NCBI GenBank assembly: GCA_002753335.1 | Contig: PEAD01000031.1 | Span: 1-34,087 of the forward strand | Reading direction: 5' to 3' | Length of the DNA stretch: 34,087 nucleotides | Origin: Nitrospirae bacterium MYbin3 | GTDB taxonomy: Bacteria; Nitrospirota; Thermodesulfovibrionia; Thermodesulfovibrionales; Dissulfurispiraceae | Part shown: positions 8,469-16,788 of the stretch, one piece after another | Numbering within the stretch: the first letter of the stretch is position 1 | Layout of the letters: each line of letters starts with the position of its first letter | Translations under genes and position numbers: made by a program | The notes under the pieces: model-generated | What the model was told of the DNA's origin: nothing | Databases searched by the model: none | The model's input: the letters and a program-made list of their open reading frames with translations, nothing else

Positions 8469-11279
8469 TTATGCGATTTGAGAGAGTATATTCAACACTT
8501 TTTGGAGTTCTGCTTTCAGGCTGGTTATGGTTTGTTCCGGAACAAGCTGCTTATTCCGGGATGCGTTTTCGATATCGGAGGCGATATTTTTTAAGGTCTC
8601 GGCTCCTATGCTTGCGGCCATGGATTTCAATGTATGGGCTTCTCTTTCAAGAGTATTCAGGTCCCCGGCCTCAAACGAGCGATTGAGGGTAATCAGACGC
8701 TCAGACGAACTATTTCTAAAAGCATCTATGATTTTTACGATAAACTCCTCGTTATTGCCGACTATTTCAAAGCCTACGTATTCAAACAGCTTTATAATGT
8801 CTATTACCGTACGAGTGTCTTTTATCGGCTCCTTTTCTTTATCGTGGACTAAGTCGGCCACGTCCTCTTTTGTGGAATAGTTGAGCGCTGAAAGTATATG
8901 TGCCAGCTCCTGCATGCTTATCGGCTTTGAAATGTAATCGTTCATGCCGGCCGCAAGGCATTGCTCACGGTCTTCTCTCATAGCATTGGCTGTCATGGCT
9001 ACTATAGGCACCTTATGGTCAAGGACTTTCGATGCGGTGTTTCTTATGATTCGTGTTGCTGTCAAGCCGTCCATTTCGGGCATCTGAATATCCATGAGCA
9101 CAAGGTCAAAAAGTTCCTTTTCAAGCTGTTCGATCGCTTTCAAGCCATTTTCGGCTACGGTGACGGTATGCCCCAATTTCTCAAGAAGCCGGACCGCAAG
9201 CATTTGATTGAAATCATTGTCTTCAGCAATCAGTATCTTAAGCGGAATACTTTCCTTGAGTTCAGCGGTAGAATCTTGTTTGCATGACAGATGTTCTTCG
9301 GTGCCCGAAGCATCTGCAGTGTTAAATACTGCCGTGAAATAAAAGGTCGCCCCTCTTTGCGGTTCGCTTTCAACCCATACGTTGCCGCTCATCAATTCAG
9401 CAAGCTTTTTGCTGATCGCAAGTCCGAGTCCTGTACCGCCGTATTTCTTTGTTGTTGACTCATCAGCCTGCGCAAAATCATCGAATATGCATTTCTGTTT
9501 TTCAATAGGTATCCCGATCCCTGTATCATGCACCGAAAATAGCAGAGGATGGCGGTTCCTTTTTTCGCTCTTTTCGGATGGCATTTCTTTGACATGCACA
9601 GATATCTCACCTTTGTCGGTGAACTTGACCGCATTTCCTAGAAGGTTGACCAATATCTGTTTCAGGCGCTCAGGGTCTCCTTTGAGCGTTTGGGGTGTTT
9701 CGGCCGAGACCGAATAATTAAGCGCCACACCTTTTTCAGAGGCCGCAAGACTGACTATTGAAAGGGAATCGGTAATAACCGATTTCAGATCGAAGACAAT
9801 CTCTTCAAGTTCAAGTTTTCCCGATTCTATTTTTGACAGGTTCAGGATGTCGTTTAATATCTTCAGCAGGCTTTTGGATGCATGGCTGATTACTGTCAGA
9901 TACTCTTTTTGTTCTGCGGTTAGATGTGTGTCAAGGGCAAGATCGGCCATCCCGATTATTGCGTTCATGGGGGTGCGGAGCTCATGGCTCATATTAGCTA
10001 GGAATCTTGATCTTGCAAGGGCTGAAGTCTCTGCTATCTCTTTTGCCTTTTGCAGTTCATCTACCTGTTTTTCGAGGTCTGTATTCAACTGTCGTATTCT
10101 TTTTTCGGCAGACTTGCGCTCGCTGATATTTCTGGACACATGCACGATTTGTACAACATTGCCGTTTTCATCCGTTATAGGCGAAGCCGAAACCTCGACA
10201 TTCATTTGATTTCCTGACCCATCAAAATGTATGTGTTCGTACACTGAGTGTTCTCCGGTCTTCAAAGTGTCTTCCATCGGACAGATATCATTGGGGGCTT
10301 CGCATGGATCGCAGCGTCGGTGTGTAATTTCATAGCATTTCTTGCCCACAACCTCTTCTTTCTTTAAACCTGTCTCTTTCAGGAATACGCTGTTGCAGTC
10401 AACTATGCTGTAATCGGTGGTATTGATGATAGAAACCGCATCATTCATGCTGTCAAGCGCCGATTTTATGAAGTCATGAGATTTTGTGAGCTCTTTTTCT
10501 TTTTCTTTCAGGTCCCGAAAAATAATGCTGTATGGTTTTTCAAAACCGGTTTTAATAAGCGCTTTGTAGAATAGATAAAAAGATAGTATTTTCAGCATAT
10601 GGCCGGTAAAGTTCAAATAACCGTAAACATCCGCATATAATGTGAAGGTCAGTTCCATCGCTACTGTAACAGTTATGGCCGCAATAAGAAGCCGCGATAC
10701 ATCCTCATCGAACTCAGCTCTTTTTTTGTACAGCAACACTGCTGCAAAGGCAAGGATTAGGGATATTACATATTCACTGATTTTTTTAAATGGTGTCAGT
10801 CCAGCTCCTTCGATATAGCAGTCAGGGAAACTTAACCAATAAAAAATCGAGAGGACAAAAAGAACGGTTGCTGCTGTATAGGCCGCAAAAACAGCTTTGA
10901 AGTTGAGACGTGCATGTATAAGGAAAGCAGCAATGAGCAGAGAAACGCTTTGAAGCGCGCGGGCTGCTATCCATAGTTGAGTTGCCGGATTTGCACCGCT
11001 TATTGGCAATAAATTCATTCCTTTGTAGGCGATGGTATGCATGAAATCCAACAGGCCGACGAACAGAAAGGCGGTGCTGAGAAATAGAATGTAGTTGTTG
11101 GATATAGAACGACGCACATTCCATACGAAAATCGAGATCGATAGGATGACTATGATGCTGAAGAATTCAACCGCTGTGTGGAAAACAAGATAGTTGTAGC
11201 GGCTCAAAATAAAGAGCAAAGCGCAGGCAGCAAAGGCCGGGATAAAACTTGTCCGAATCGCTGACAGTTCAATCCTCAT
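8469..11279 (-). CDS. Hybrid sensor histidine kinase: MASE3-PAS-HisKA-HATPase-REC-HPt
   Basis: A 936-aa inner-membrane sensor. Residues 1-240 contain about seven hydrophobic helices of MASE3 type (FHTAVEFFSIIV, GLLDFMHTIAYKGM). A PAS domain (about 265-390) is unusually rich in Cys (CYEITHRRCDPCEAPNDICPM), which could hold a metal or be redox-sensitive. Then come HisKA (FLANMSHELRTPMNA), HATPase_c (GNAVKFT, DTGIGIP, GGTGLGLAI), a receiver (ILIAEDN, LVLMDIQMP, MTANAM, YISKPI) and a C-terminal HPt domain with His in REAHTLKSMAAS. It encodes a full phosphorelay in one protein. It is the last gene of the feoB operon, 14 bp after an HDOD gene, and no strong ribosome site precedes the ATG. An iron- or redox-related input is a guess from context and the cysteines. 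Confidence 0.92.
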   Translation of the reverse strand: MRIELSAIRTSFIPAFAACALLFILSRYNYLVFHTAVEFFSIIVILSISIFVWNVRRSISNNYILFLSTAFLFVGLLDFMHTIAYKGMNLLPISGANPATQLWIAARALQSVSLLIAAFLIHARLNFKAVFAAYTAATVLFVLSIFYWLSFPDCYIEGAGLTPFKKISEYVISLILAFAAVLLYKKRAEFDEDVSRLLIAAITVTVAMELTFTLYADVYGYLNFTGHMLKILSFYLFYKALIKTGFEKPYSIIFRDLKEKEKELTKSHDFIKSALDSMNDAVSIINTTDYSIVDCNSVFLKETGLKKEEVVGKKCYEITHRRCDPCEAPNDICPMEDTLKTGEHSVYEHIHFDGSGNQMNVEVSASPITDENGNVVQIVHVSRNISERKSAEKRIRQLNTDLEKQVDELQKAKEIAETSALARSRFLANMSHELRTPMNAIIGMADLALDTHLTAEQKEYLTVISHASKSLLKILNDILNLSKIESGKLELEEIVFDLKSVITDSLSIVSLAASEKGVALNYSVSAETPQTLKGDPERLKQILVNLLGNAVKFTDKGEISVHVKEMPSEKSEKRNRHPLLFSVHDTGIGIPIEKQKCIFDDFAQADESTTKKYGGTGLGLAISKKLAELMSGNVWVESEPQRGATFYFTAVFNTADASGTEEHLSCKQDSTAELKESIPLKILIAEDNDFNQMLAVRLLEKLGHTVTVAENGLKAIEQLEKELFDLVLMDIQMPEMDGLTATRIIRNTASKVLDHKVPIVAMTANAMREDREQCLAAGMNDYISKPISMQELAHILSALNYSTKEDVADLVHDKEKEPIKDTRTVIDIIKLFEYVGFEIVGNNEEFIVKIIDAFRNSSSERLITLNRSFEAGDLNTLEREAHTLKSMAASIGAETLKNIASDIENASRNKQLVPEQTITSLKAELQKVLNILSQIA

Positions 11280-11293
11280 AGGGAAAAAACCGC

Positions 11294-12184
11294 TTATCTT
11301 TCTGCCCCTAATATTTTATGAATATCTTCTCTTACATCCAGCACATCATTTTTGTCTATTTCCAGCTCCTCCATAAGCTTGTTCAAAGAGGATTTTGCTG
11401 TGTATTGTATCGAGGTCATCGTATCAAATTCATCATCAGGCATGTTTTCTTTATAGGATTTGACCGTCTCTTCCAGCACAATCTTCTCCGAAAACTGGAT
11501 GCAGGCATTTATCTTTCGTGCAGTTTTGTCGCTCATATCTTTAATTTCATCGAGTGAATGATGCCAGAGTATCGCTTCGCATACAGGCGTCGACAGATGC
11601 CATGACTTGGCAAGCAGATGCCCTACGACGCTATGGTTTGTTTTGTAAAGCGACTCCTCTATTTTGCCTGCTACCGGGGTGGGGCCTATCGCAAAATCAA
11701 CTATGGTATGATATTCGGCGAATTTTTTTATAAGCAGTGGGATTGCGCAATCGTGAAACAGTCCCGCCATATAAGCCTCGCTTTGCAGGGCTGAATCAGC
11801 TTTCTTCATCACAAGTTGAGATGTTTTTGCGATCTGAAGCGAATGGTTCCAGAAGGCATCGAATATTTTTTTAGGTACGCCTTTGATTGTCAGAGTTCCC
11901 TGCAGTGCAGACGCCAGCACGAGGTTGAAAAAATTGGTCATTCCCATAAGATTGAGCGCCCTGTCGATGGAGCTGATCTTGCCCATGCCTATAAAAGGAG
12001 AGCTCGCAATTTTTACAACACTTGCAGAAAGCCCTATGTCTTTCGATACTAGATCGGCTATTAACGACATGTTTGGGTGCGGTTTGTTGACTTCATTGCG
12101 GATAGACATAATAACCGTTGGCTGGGGAGGGATACCTACGCTTTTAATCAGCTCTTCCGCATTCTGGATTTTAGGGTCCGCCAT
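11294..12184 (-). CDS. HDOD domain signalling protein (copy 2)
   Basis: A 296-aa HDOD protein. Its domain spans about 12-215 with the conserved opening KSVGIPPQP, then LIADLVSKDIGLSASVVKIASSPF, ALNLMGMTNFFNLV, AGLFHDCAIPLLIKKF, HSVVGHLLAKSWHL and LWHHS. The ATG at 12184 has a strong ribosome site (GGAGG with A-rich spacer). It closely parallels the HDOD protein at 2109-2969, so the two operons each contain one member of a duplicated family, both associated with histidine kinases. It lies between the DtxR-FeoA regulator gene (31 bp) and the MASE3 hybrid kinase gene (14 bp). The role in this operon is unknown; coupling iron state to phosphorelay output is one possibility. Confidence 0.88.
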   Translation of the reverse strand: MADPKIQNAEELIKSVGIPPQPTVIMSIRNEVNKPHPNMSLIADLVSKDIGLSASVVKIASSPFIGMGKISSIDRALNLMGMTNFFNLVLASALQGTLTIKGVPKKIFDAFWNHSLQIAKTSQLVMKKADSALQSEAYMAGLFHDCAIPLLIKKFAEYHTIVDFAIGPTPVAGKIEESLYKTNHSVVGHLLAKSWHLSTPVCEAILWHHSLDEIKDMSDKTARKINACIQFSEKIVLEETVKSYKENMPDDEFDTMTSIQYTAKSSLNKLMEELEIDKNDVLDVREDIHKILGAER

Positions 12185-12215
12185 TTTTTCCTCCTATGCC
12201 GAAAATGGATTAATA

Positions 12216-12950
12216 TTATTTTTTGAAAAGTTTGTTCAATATGCCCTGCTTTTTAGGAGCTTCTACCTCAACCGTATGAGATGGCGCTTTTGTGGCGCCA
12301 AGCTGCCATACGCAAATGTGGTGTGCAATTTCTTCGTCAATAGCGATGTTAGAGCCCTCGCATTCAACCACAAAAGAGGGGTAGGTCTGGTGCAGTTTAA
12401 TGGTGCTGCCAGGACGTATCTGCAGTCCGTTCAGCCTGTGCATCTCATGGTCTTCACCGCAGTTCATATATGCTATCCGGGCGGATTGGCCTATCTTCAT
12501 ATCCGACAGTGGGGTTACGGCGCTCTCTATCGTTGTAACCGAATTTATGCAGCAGTCGCCGGGCGGTATAGGGAGTCCATGAGGGCATTCCTTGGGATGG
12601 CCCAGCATGATGCAGATGCTGTTGACCAGTACATCCGAGATTATATGCTCGAATTCGCAAGCGCCTTTCTCAAAGTCCATGCCCATGCCCATGGCATCGT
12701 ACATAAGGCGCTCGGCCAGACGGTGTGCGCGTATGATGCGCCGGGCGTGGGCCGCGCCTTTTTCGGTAAGCGCGATGCCGCTTTTATCAGCAGAGAATTT
12801 CGCCATGTCCTCATCAACCAGCATGTCTAAGGCTTCGGAATCCAAATCTTTTTCGAGTTCGCATTTCATATCTGCCATCGATGTTTTGCCGTCCTCCTGC
12901 ATGCACCAGAGCGCCTCGAGGTATTCATCTTTTTCCAATCTGCTTTTCAT
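12216..12950 (-). CDS. DtxR-family metal-dependent regulator fused to a FeoA (SH3-like) domain
   Basis: A 244-aa predicted iron- or manganese-responsive repressor. The N-terminal 60 residues form the winged-helix region, ending in ALTEKGAAHARRIIRAHRLAERL, which is typical of the DtxR DNA-binding and dimerisation start. Metal ligands follow in GACEFEHIISD and in GHPKECPHGLPIPPGDCC. A FeoA/SH3-like domain (about 165-220: PLSDMKIGQSARI, LQIRPGSTIKL, IAIDEEIAHHICV) and a basic tail follow. It lies 19 bp downstream of feoB in the same operon, so the likely circuit is ferrous-iron-dependent control of feoB and possibly of magnetosome iron supply. No separate feoA is present; the fused domain might serve that role. 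The family call is firm, the metal inferred. Confidence 0.87.
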   Translation of the reverse strand: MKSRLEKDEYLEALWCMQEDGKTSMADMKCELEKDLDSEALDMLVDEDMAKFSADKSGIALTEKGAAHARRIIRAHRLAERLMYDAMGMGMDFEKGACEFEHIISDVLVNSICIMLGHPKECPHGLPIPPGDCCINSVTTIESAVTPLSDMKIGQSARIAYMNCGEDHEMHRLNGLQIRPGSTIKLHQTYPSFVVECEGSNIAIDEEIAHHICVWQLGATKAPSHTVEVEAPKKQGILNKLFKK

Positions 12951-12969
12951 ATTTCCACCACCTTTTAAA

Positions 12970-14940
12970 TTATAGTTTAAAAATTAACCGCAGCACCCAG
13001 TTTGTTCCACCGGCAATCAGAAGTGAACTGGCTGTTATAGCAAAAACTATTATGCCTGTACGCTTTACCCCTAGCTGTTTTGTAATGCTGCCGATATTTG
13101 CAAAACAGGGGAAAAACATGGTGGTAAGGGTTACTGCTATGATGCACTGCACTATATCAAGTTGTCCTTTTTCGGCCAGGTCAGAGATAACAACCACAGA
13201 AAGTGACCGCGTTGCCATGACAAGGATAAGGGCCTCGACCATGTCTAAAGGAAGCCCCAAGAAACCTGTCACCAGAGGCGAGAGAAAAATTTTAACTTTT
13301 TCAAGCACCCCAAATCTGTCAAGGGTAAAAAGGGCAAGCGCCGCAAAGATAAAAATCGGAAAGGCCTCTATCAGAAACTCATAGAGCCGGTTATAGGTTT
13401 TCCGCCAGATGTTCTTTAGGTTAGGCATTCTTATAGGAGGGAGCATCTGCACAAAAAGGCTCTTTCTGTCTTCGCGTATCATTTTGTTTAGAATAAGTCC
13501 TGTTACCACCTCTACTGCCAAAAGAATTGAGAACGATATAACAAAAGCTGTTATGCCGAACTTGCCGAGCACGCTCATGCTTAAGCCTATCTGTGGGGCG
13601 CAGGGAATGGCAAAAGCGATAAGGAAGATAGCTATGTACCTTTCTTTCTGAGACATTATTGTCTTTGCTGTGAGTGTGGCCATGGTCTTGCAGCCAAAAC
13701 CGAGCACCATAGGGAGGATGGTCTCGCCGCTAAGACCGATTTTATTGAAGACGCGCTTCGAAAGGACGCTCAGATTGGGTATATACCCCACATCTTCAAG
13801 TATGCTGTACAGGATAAAGAAGACTGACAGGATCGGCAAGACTGTCAAGAGCGCGCTTGCAACCCCAAGGTTGAGAACCCCGTATTTCCCCGTAAGAAAA
13901 TCTTTCCAGAAAGAAGAGTCTATTGAAGCATTAAGCCATTCTTCTACAGGAGACCAGAACAGAATTTTCATGATGTCCGCAAAGGAGTTGGCTACATGCA
14001 CCACAAGCAGATATGTCGTGATGAGTATCGCAATTAATATCAGCGAGCCGGACAGTGGAGAACGGCACAGTCTGGCGGCATTCTCCGAGAACTTGTTTTC
14101 TGAGGCCATCTGTTTTTTTGTGATCTCGTTAAAGGTGTTGTCCACCCATTGACTGTATGTGTAGCGGATGAGTCTTGCAGGATTTCCCCTGAATTTCTGT
14201 ACGATATCGTTGACAGTGTCTGTTATTTGCGCTAGTACATTTTTTTCGGTGATCTTCTCCAGATATCCTTCAATATAAGAATCCGTTAACAGCATGAGAA
14301 GCGCCATTTTCCGCTTGTAGCGTACGACTTCAGGAAAGAGCGGCTCGATTGATGACACAGCATTTTCGAGCATGTCACCGAAGCGCACCGTCTGTTTTGG
14401 CGGTTTTGCCTTTTCTATCGCTTTTTTCAGCCTGTTTGTGCCCACTCCTTTTACCGCAATGGATTCGACCACAGGAACGCCAAGTATTCGGGACAGTTTT
14501 TCAGCATCTATCCACAGCCCTTTCCGGGCCGATTCATCAACAGCGTTCAGGGCGATTACCATAGGAATTCCCAGCTCAAGAAGTTCTGCGGTGAGTGCGA
14601 GTGATTGCTTGAGGCGGGTTGCATCAATGCACTGCAGCAGGACATCAACTTTTCCCGAGAATATCATATCCCTGACAGCGGCGCCTTCTTCTGACTGAAT
14701 AAAAAGCGAATATATGCCGGGGGTGTCAAACATTTCGCAGGCTCCGTCAGGTATGGAGCAGGGTGCCTGTTTAATGCTTATGGTCGAAAAAGGATAGTTG
14801 GCGATAAGGGTATATTCGCCTGTAAGATTTGAGAATATCTGGCTCTTTCCGCTGTTGGGCGGTCCGATAATAAGGATTTTTCTTCCTGATGATGGTGAGC
14901 CTGATAATGTGCTGTCATGACAACTCTGCGACAATAGCAC
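12970..14940 (-). CDS. feoB: Ferrous iron transport protein B
   Basis: Inner-membrane Fe(II) transporter with an N-terminal G domain. G1 reads GPPNSGKS (usual form GNPNVGKT), G2 is around YPFSTIS, G3 is DTPG and G4 is NAVD. The membrane part has about eight or more hydrophobic helices, with the FeoB gate repeats near PILSVFFILYSILEDVGYI and the later FPIFIFAALALF region. Length 656 aa fits FeoB, slightly on the short side. GTG at 14940 overlaps the ribosome site GGGAGG (14940-14945), so TTG at 14932-14934, five bases beyond, is the better start. It heads an operon with DtxR-FeoA, HDOD and hybrid kinase genes. FeoB homologues are recurrent in MGCs (mad17 in the deltaproteobacterial naming, from memory). 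Confidence 0.92.
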   Translation of the reverse strand: MLLSQSCHDSTLSGSPSSGRKILIIGPPNSGKSQIFSNLTGEYTLIANYPFSTISIKQAPCSIPDGACEMFDTPGIYSLFIQSEEGAAVRDMIFSGKVDVLLQCIDATRLKQSLALTAELLELGIPMVIALNAVDESARKGLWIDAEKLSRILGVPVVESIAVKGVGTNRLKKAIEKAKPPKQTVRFGDMLENAVSSIEPLFPEVVRYKRKMALLMLLTDSYIEGYLEKITEKNVLAQITDTVNDIVQKFRGNPARLIRYTYSQWVDNTFNEITKKQMASENKFSENAARLCRSPLSGSLILIAILITTYLLVVHVANSFADIMKILFWSPVEEWLNASIDSSFWKDFLTGKYGVLNLGVASALLTVLPILSVFFILYSILEDVGYIPNLSVLSKRVFNKIGLSGETILPMVLGFGCKTMATLTAKTIMSQKERYIAIFLIAFAIPCAPQIGLSMSVLGKFGITAFVISFSILLAVEVVTGLILNKMIREDRKSLFVQMLPPIRMPNLKNIWRKTYNRLYEFLIEAFPIFIFAALALFTLDRFGVLEKVKIFLSPLVTGFLGLPLDMVEALILVMATRSLSVVVISDLAEKGQLDIVQCIIAVTLTTMFFPCFANIGSITKQLGVKRTGIIVFAITASSLLIAGGTNWVLRLIFKL

Positions 14941-14945
14941 CTCCC
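14932..14945 (-). promoter_or_regulatory. Ribosome site deciding a TTG start for feoB
   Basis: On the minus strand GGGAGG occupies 14945-14940 and is followed after five bases (TGCTA) by TTG at 14934. The upstream GTG shares its first base with the Shine-Dalgarno and could not be used with normal spacing, so translation most likely begins at TTG. Confidence 0.6.
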
Positions 14946-15004
14946 GGAATACGTGATATTTATTTTAGTTCTTACTGTTTAGAAACCGGCAAATAGAGTG
15001 CCTG

Positions 15005-15034
15005 TTGACTTGTGCTGTATGATAACAATATAAT
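15005..15034 (+). promoter_or_regulatory. Strong sigma-70 promoter for the actin-like/pseudo-receiver genes
   Basis: TTGACT (15005-15010), an 18-base spacer, and a perfect TATAAT (15029-15034), about 60 bases before the ATG at 15095, which has an AGGAGGGG ribosome site at 15085-15092. This gap of about 150 bp separates divergent feoB and must also hold the feoB promoter; a weak minus-strand candidate is TTGCCG (14987-14992) with TAAAAT (14962-14967). I did not recognise a Fur or DtxR box by eye. Confidence 0.65.
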
Positions 15035-15094
15035 TTAGCGAATGTAAATAAATACGCGACTAAGAAAACTTATTGAAAGATATTAGGAGGGGCT

Positions 15095-16156
15095 ATGGTA
15101 GAAGCAGCTGGAGTGAGTGAGTATCAGGGTAAGGTGGACTCTGTTGTGCCGGATAAACCAGAAGGGCCTATAGGTCTTGATGTCGGCACCAGCAACATAG
15201 TCATGGCCCAGAATAAAGGCAACAAAATTGTGCTTACAAAACAGCTTAATGCCTTTTTCACCATCCCCCAATCAAAATTTACCAAACAGATTCTTATTCA
15301 GAACGAGATAACATTTTTCGAACATAAAAAACAGTATTTTATAATCGGTGATTCTGCCGAAAACTTCGCCAACATGTTCAACGCCAATTCCAAAAGGACC
15401 ATGGAAAAGGGATTTCTTGCTTTGCGGGAAGATGAAGGCGTAGCCATAATTCAGGCTTTGATCAAGACGCTCGTACAAAGGCCCAAGAAATTCGGCGAGA
15501 TTATCTGCTTTAGCGTTCCGGGCGATGCTTTTGACAATGAAGACAAGGCCTCTCCGTTGAGCGGTCATGAGTCTGTTATTAAAATGTATCTTGAAAGTCT
15601 CGGCTATACTCCTATTGCTATCAATGAGGGGCTTGCGGTTGTCATGGCCGAGCTGGGCGATGACAACTATACAGGAATAGGAATCAGCATGGGCGGCGGC
15701 ATGTGCAACATCTGCCTTTCATATATGTCTGTTCCGGTTATACAGTACAGCATACAGCAGGGCGGTGATGACATCGACGAGCGCGTGGGCCGTGAAGTAG
15801 GGTTGTCAGCAACAAAAGTAAAAGGCATAAAAGAGGAGGGTGTTGACCTCTCCAAACTCCCTAAAAATAAGGTTGAGCTTGCTATCCAGATGTATTATAC
15901 AGATCTGATAAACCAGTTGGTGTTCAGTCTGGAGCATGTTATTTCTTCTTCCAACAAGATACCGAAAATAGCGGACCCTGTTCCTGTTGTAATAAGCGGC
16001 GGTACGGCATCTCCGAAGGGTTTCAGGGAGAAGTTCGAGAGCGCTGTTCAGACCATCAGGCTGCCTTTCGAGATATCTAAGATCGTCATTCCTCAAGACC
16101 CTCTAAGCACCACAGCAAAAGGTGCTTTGGTTATGGCAGTATCTGAGTCGATATAG
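15095..16156 (+). CDS. mad28: Actin-like ATPase of magnetosome clusters (Mad28 type)
   Basis: A 353-aa actin/HSP70-fold protein. Phosphate-1 loop GLDVGTSN is at 27-34, phosphate-2 GISMGGGMCN at about 196-205 and the adenosine loop VVISGGTASPKGF at about 298-310; a NEGLAVVMAEL segment corresponds to the catalytic connect region. A 24-residue N-terminal extension precedes the core. It is distinct from MamK at 23077: the phosphate-2 loop has three Gly and Cys instead of DIGAGT, and overall similarity is low. Deltaproteobacterial and Nitrospirota MGCs carry a second actin named Mad28 (from memory), and this gene fits by type and context. A filament role in chain organisation or segregation with the downstream MinD ATPase is inference. 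The symbol is tentative. Confidence 0.75.
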   Translation: MVEAAGVSEYQGKVDSVVPDKPEGPIGLDVGTSNIVMAQNKGNKIVLTKQLNAFFTIPQSKFTKQILIQNEITFFEHKKQYFIIGDSAENFANMFNANSKRTMEKGFLALREDEGVAIIQALIKTLVQRPKKFGEIICFSVPGDAFDNEDKASPLSGHESVIKMYLESLGYTPIAINEGLAVVMAELGDDNYTGIGISMGGGMCNICLSYMSVPVIQYSIQQGGDDIDERVGREVGLSATKVKGIKEEGVDLSKLPKNKVELAIQMYYTDLINQLVFSLEHVISSSNKIPKIADPVPVVISGGTASPKGFREKFESAVQTIRLPFEISKIVIPQDPLSTTAKGALVMAVSESI

Positions 16157-16164
16157 AGAGGTGC

Positions 16165-16608
16165 ATGCCTTTTTCAGCAGTCCTCTTTTCGGCTGATAAT
16201 CTCAGAGGGGCATTGCTGAGTAAGGCGCTCACAAAGCATGGCTTTGAGGTTTCTCTCCAGAGGAATATCAATACGTTTACGGATGTTCTGAACACAAAAT
16301 CCCCTCAGCTTGTTATTCTTGATAAAGAAGGCGGCTATTTTACCGGTGATCTTGATGTCCTTGGTCCGTTGAGCGTTCTGTTGAAGGGCATACCGGTTAT
16401 CATTGTTTCCAATTCAGCATCTGACGGCTCTTTCAATCTTAAAGATGTTTCTGTGGAGTGGTGCCATTCAAATCCAATTGATCCTTTGGCCGTTGCAACT
16501 AAGGCAAAAAGCCTGCTTGCCGGTTCTGCCCCCAATTTTGTTTCAAAAGAAGCTCCTGAAAAGGACGCGATCACAGAAGATCTGAAGGGCTTTCTCGGCC
16601 TTGAGTAG
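16165..16608 (+). CDS. Pseudo-receiver (CheY-fold) protein
   Basis: A 147-aa protein with the beta/alpha pattern of a response-regulator receiver: AVLFSADN at the first strand, LVILDKEG with an Asp at 53 in the phospho-acceptor position, and PVIIVSNSA at the fourth strand. The usual invariant Lys of the KP motif is replaced by Asn (HSNPIDP), and the acidic pair is reduced to AD. Phosphorylation may therefore be lost or altered. A charged tail of about 30 residues follows. It lies 8 bp after the actin-like gene, in the same transcription unit, and before the MinD-like gene. Such degenerate receivers often act as fixed adaptors for ATPases; that role is inferred. No MGC name is assigned. Confidence 0.72.
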   Translation: MPFSAVLFSADNLRGALLSKALTKHGFEVSLQRNINTFTDVLNTKSPQLVILDKEGGYFTGDLDVLGPLSVLLKGIPVIIVSNSASDGSFNLKDVSVEWCHSNPIDPLAVATKAKSLLAGSAPNFVSKEAPEKDAITEDLKGFLGLE

Positions 16609-16631
16609 ATAAATAGCAATGAATTACATCC

Positions 16632-16775
16632 AACCACAGAGTTCACAGAGAGAAAAAAAAACATTTGGGGAAAATAGGTCTTCTCTGTGTTTTTTGGGTT
16701 TTGAATTTTTTAATGCACAGAGTAGTAACTGGCTGTATTTTTTTATTTTAGTTTTTCTCGGTGTGCTCTGTGGTT
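16632..16775. repeat. Palindromic ACCACAGAG intergenic repeat, copy 1
   Basis: Outer arms AACCACAGAGTTCACAGAG (16632-16650) and CTCGGTGTGCTCTGTGGTT (16757-16775) are imperfect inverted repeats. Inside them are a smaller CTCTGTG (16683-16689)/CACAGAG (16716-16722) pair and A- and T-rich runs. It fills nearly all of the 180-bp gap between the pseudo-receiver and MinD-like genes, leaving little room for a conventional promoter or ribosome site for the latter. Related to copy 2 at 17702-17793. Confidence 0.8.
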
Positions 16776-16788
16776 AAAGATATTTATA

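Noticed and set aside
14941-15094. Fur box or DtxR operator between feoB and the actin-like gene
   Set aside because: No convincing palindrome with the known consensus could be read by eye; only promoters are annotated.
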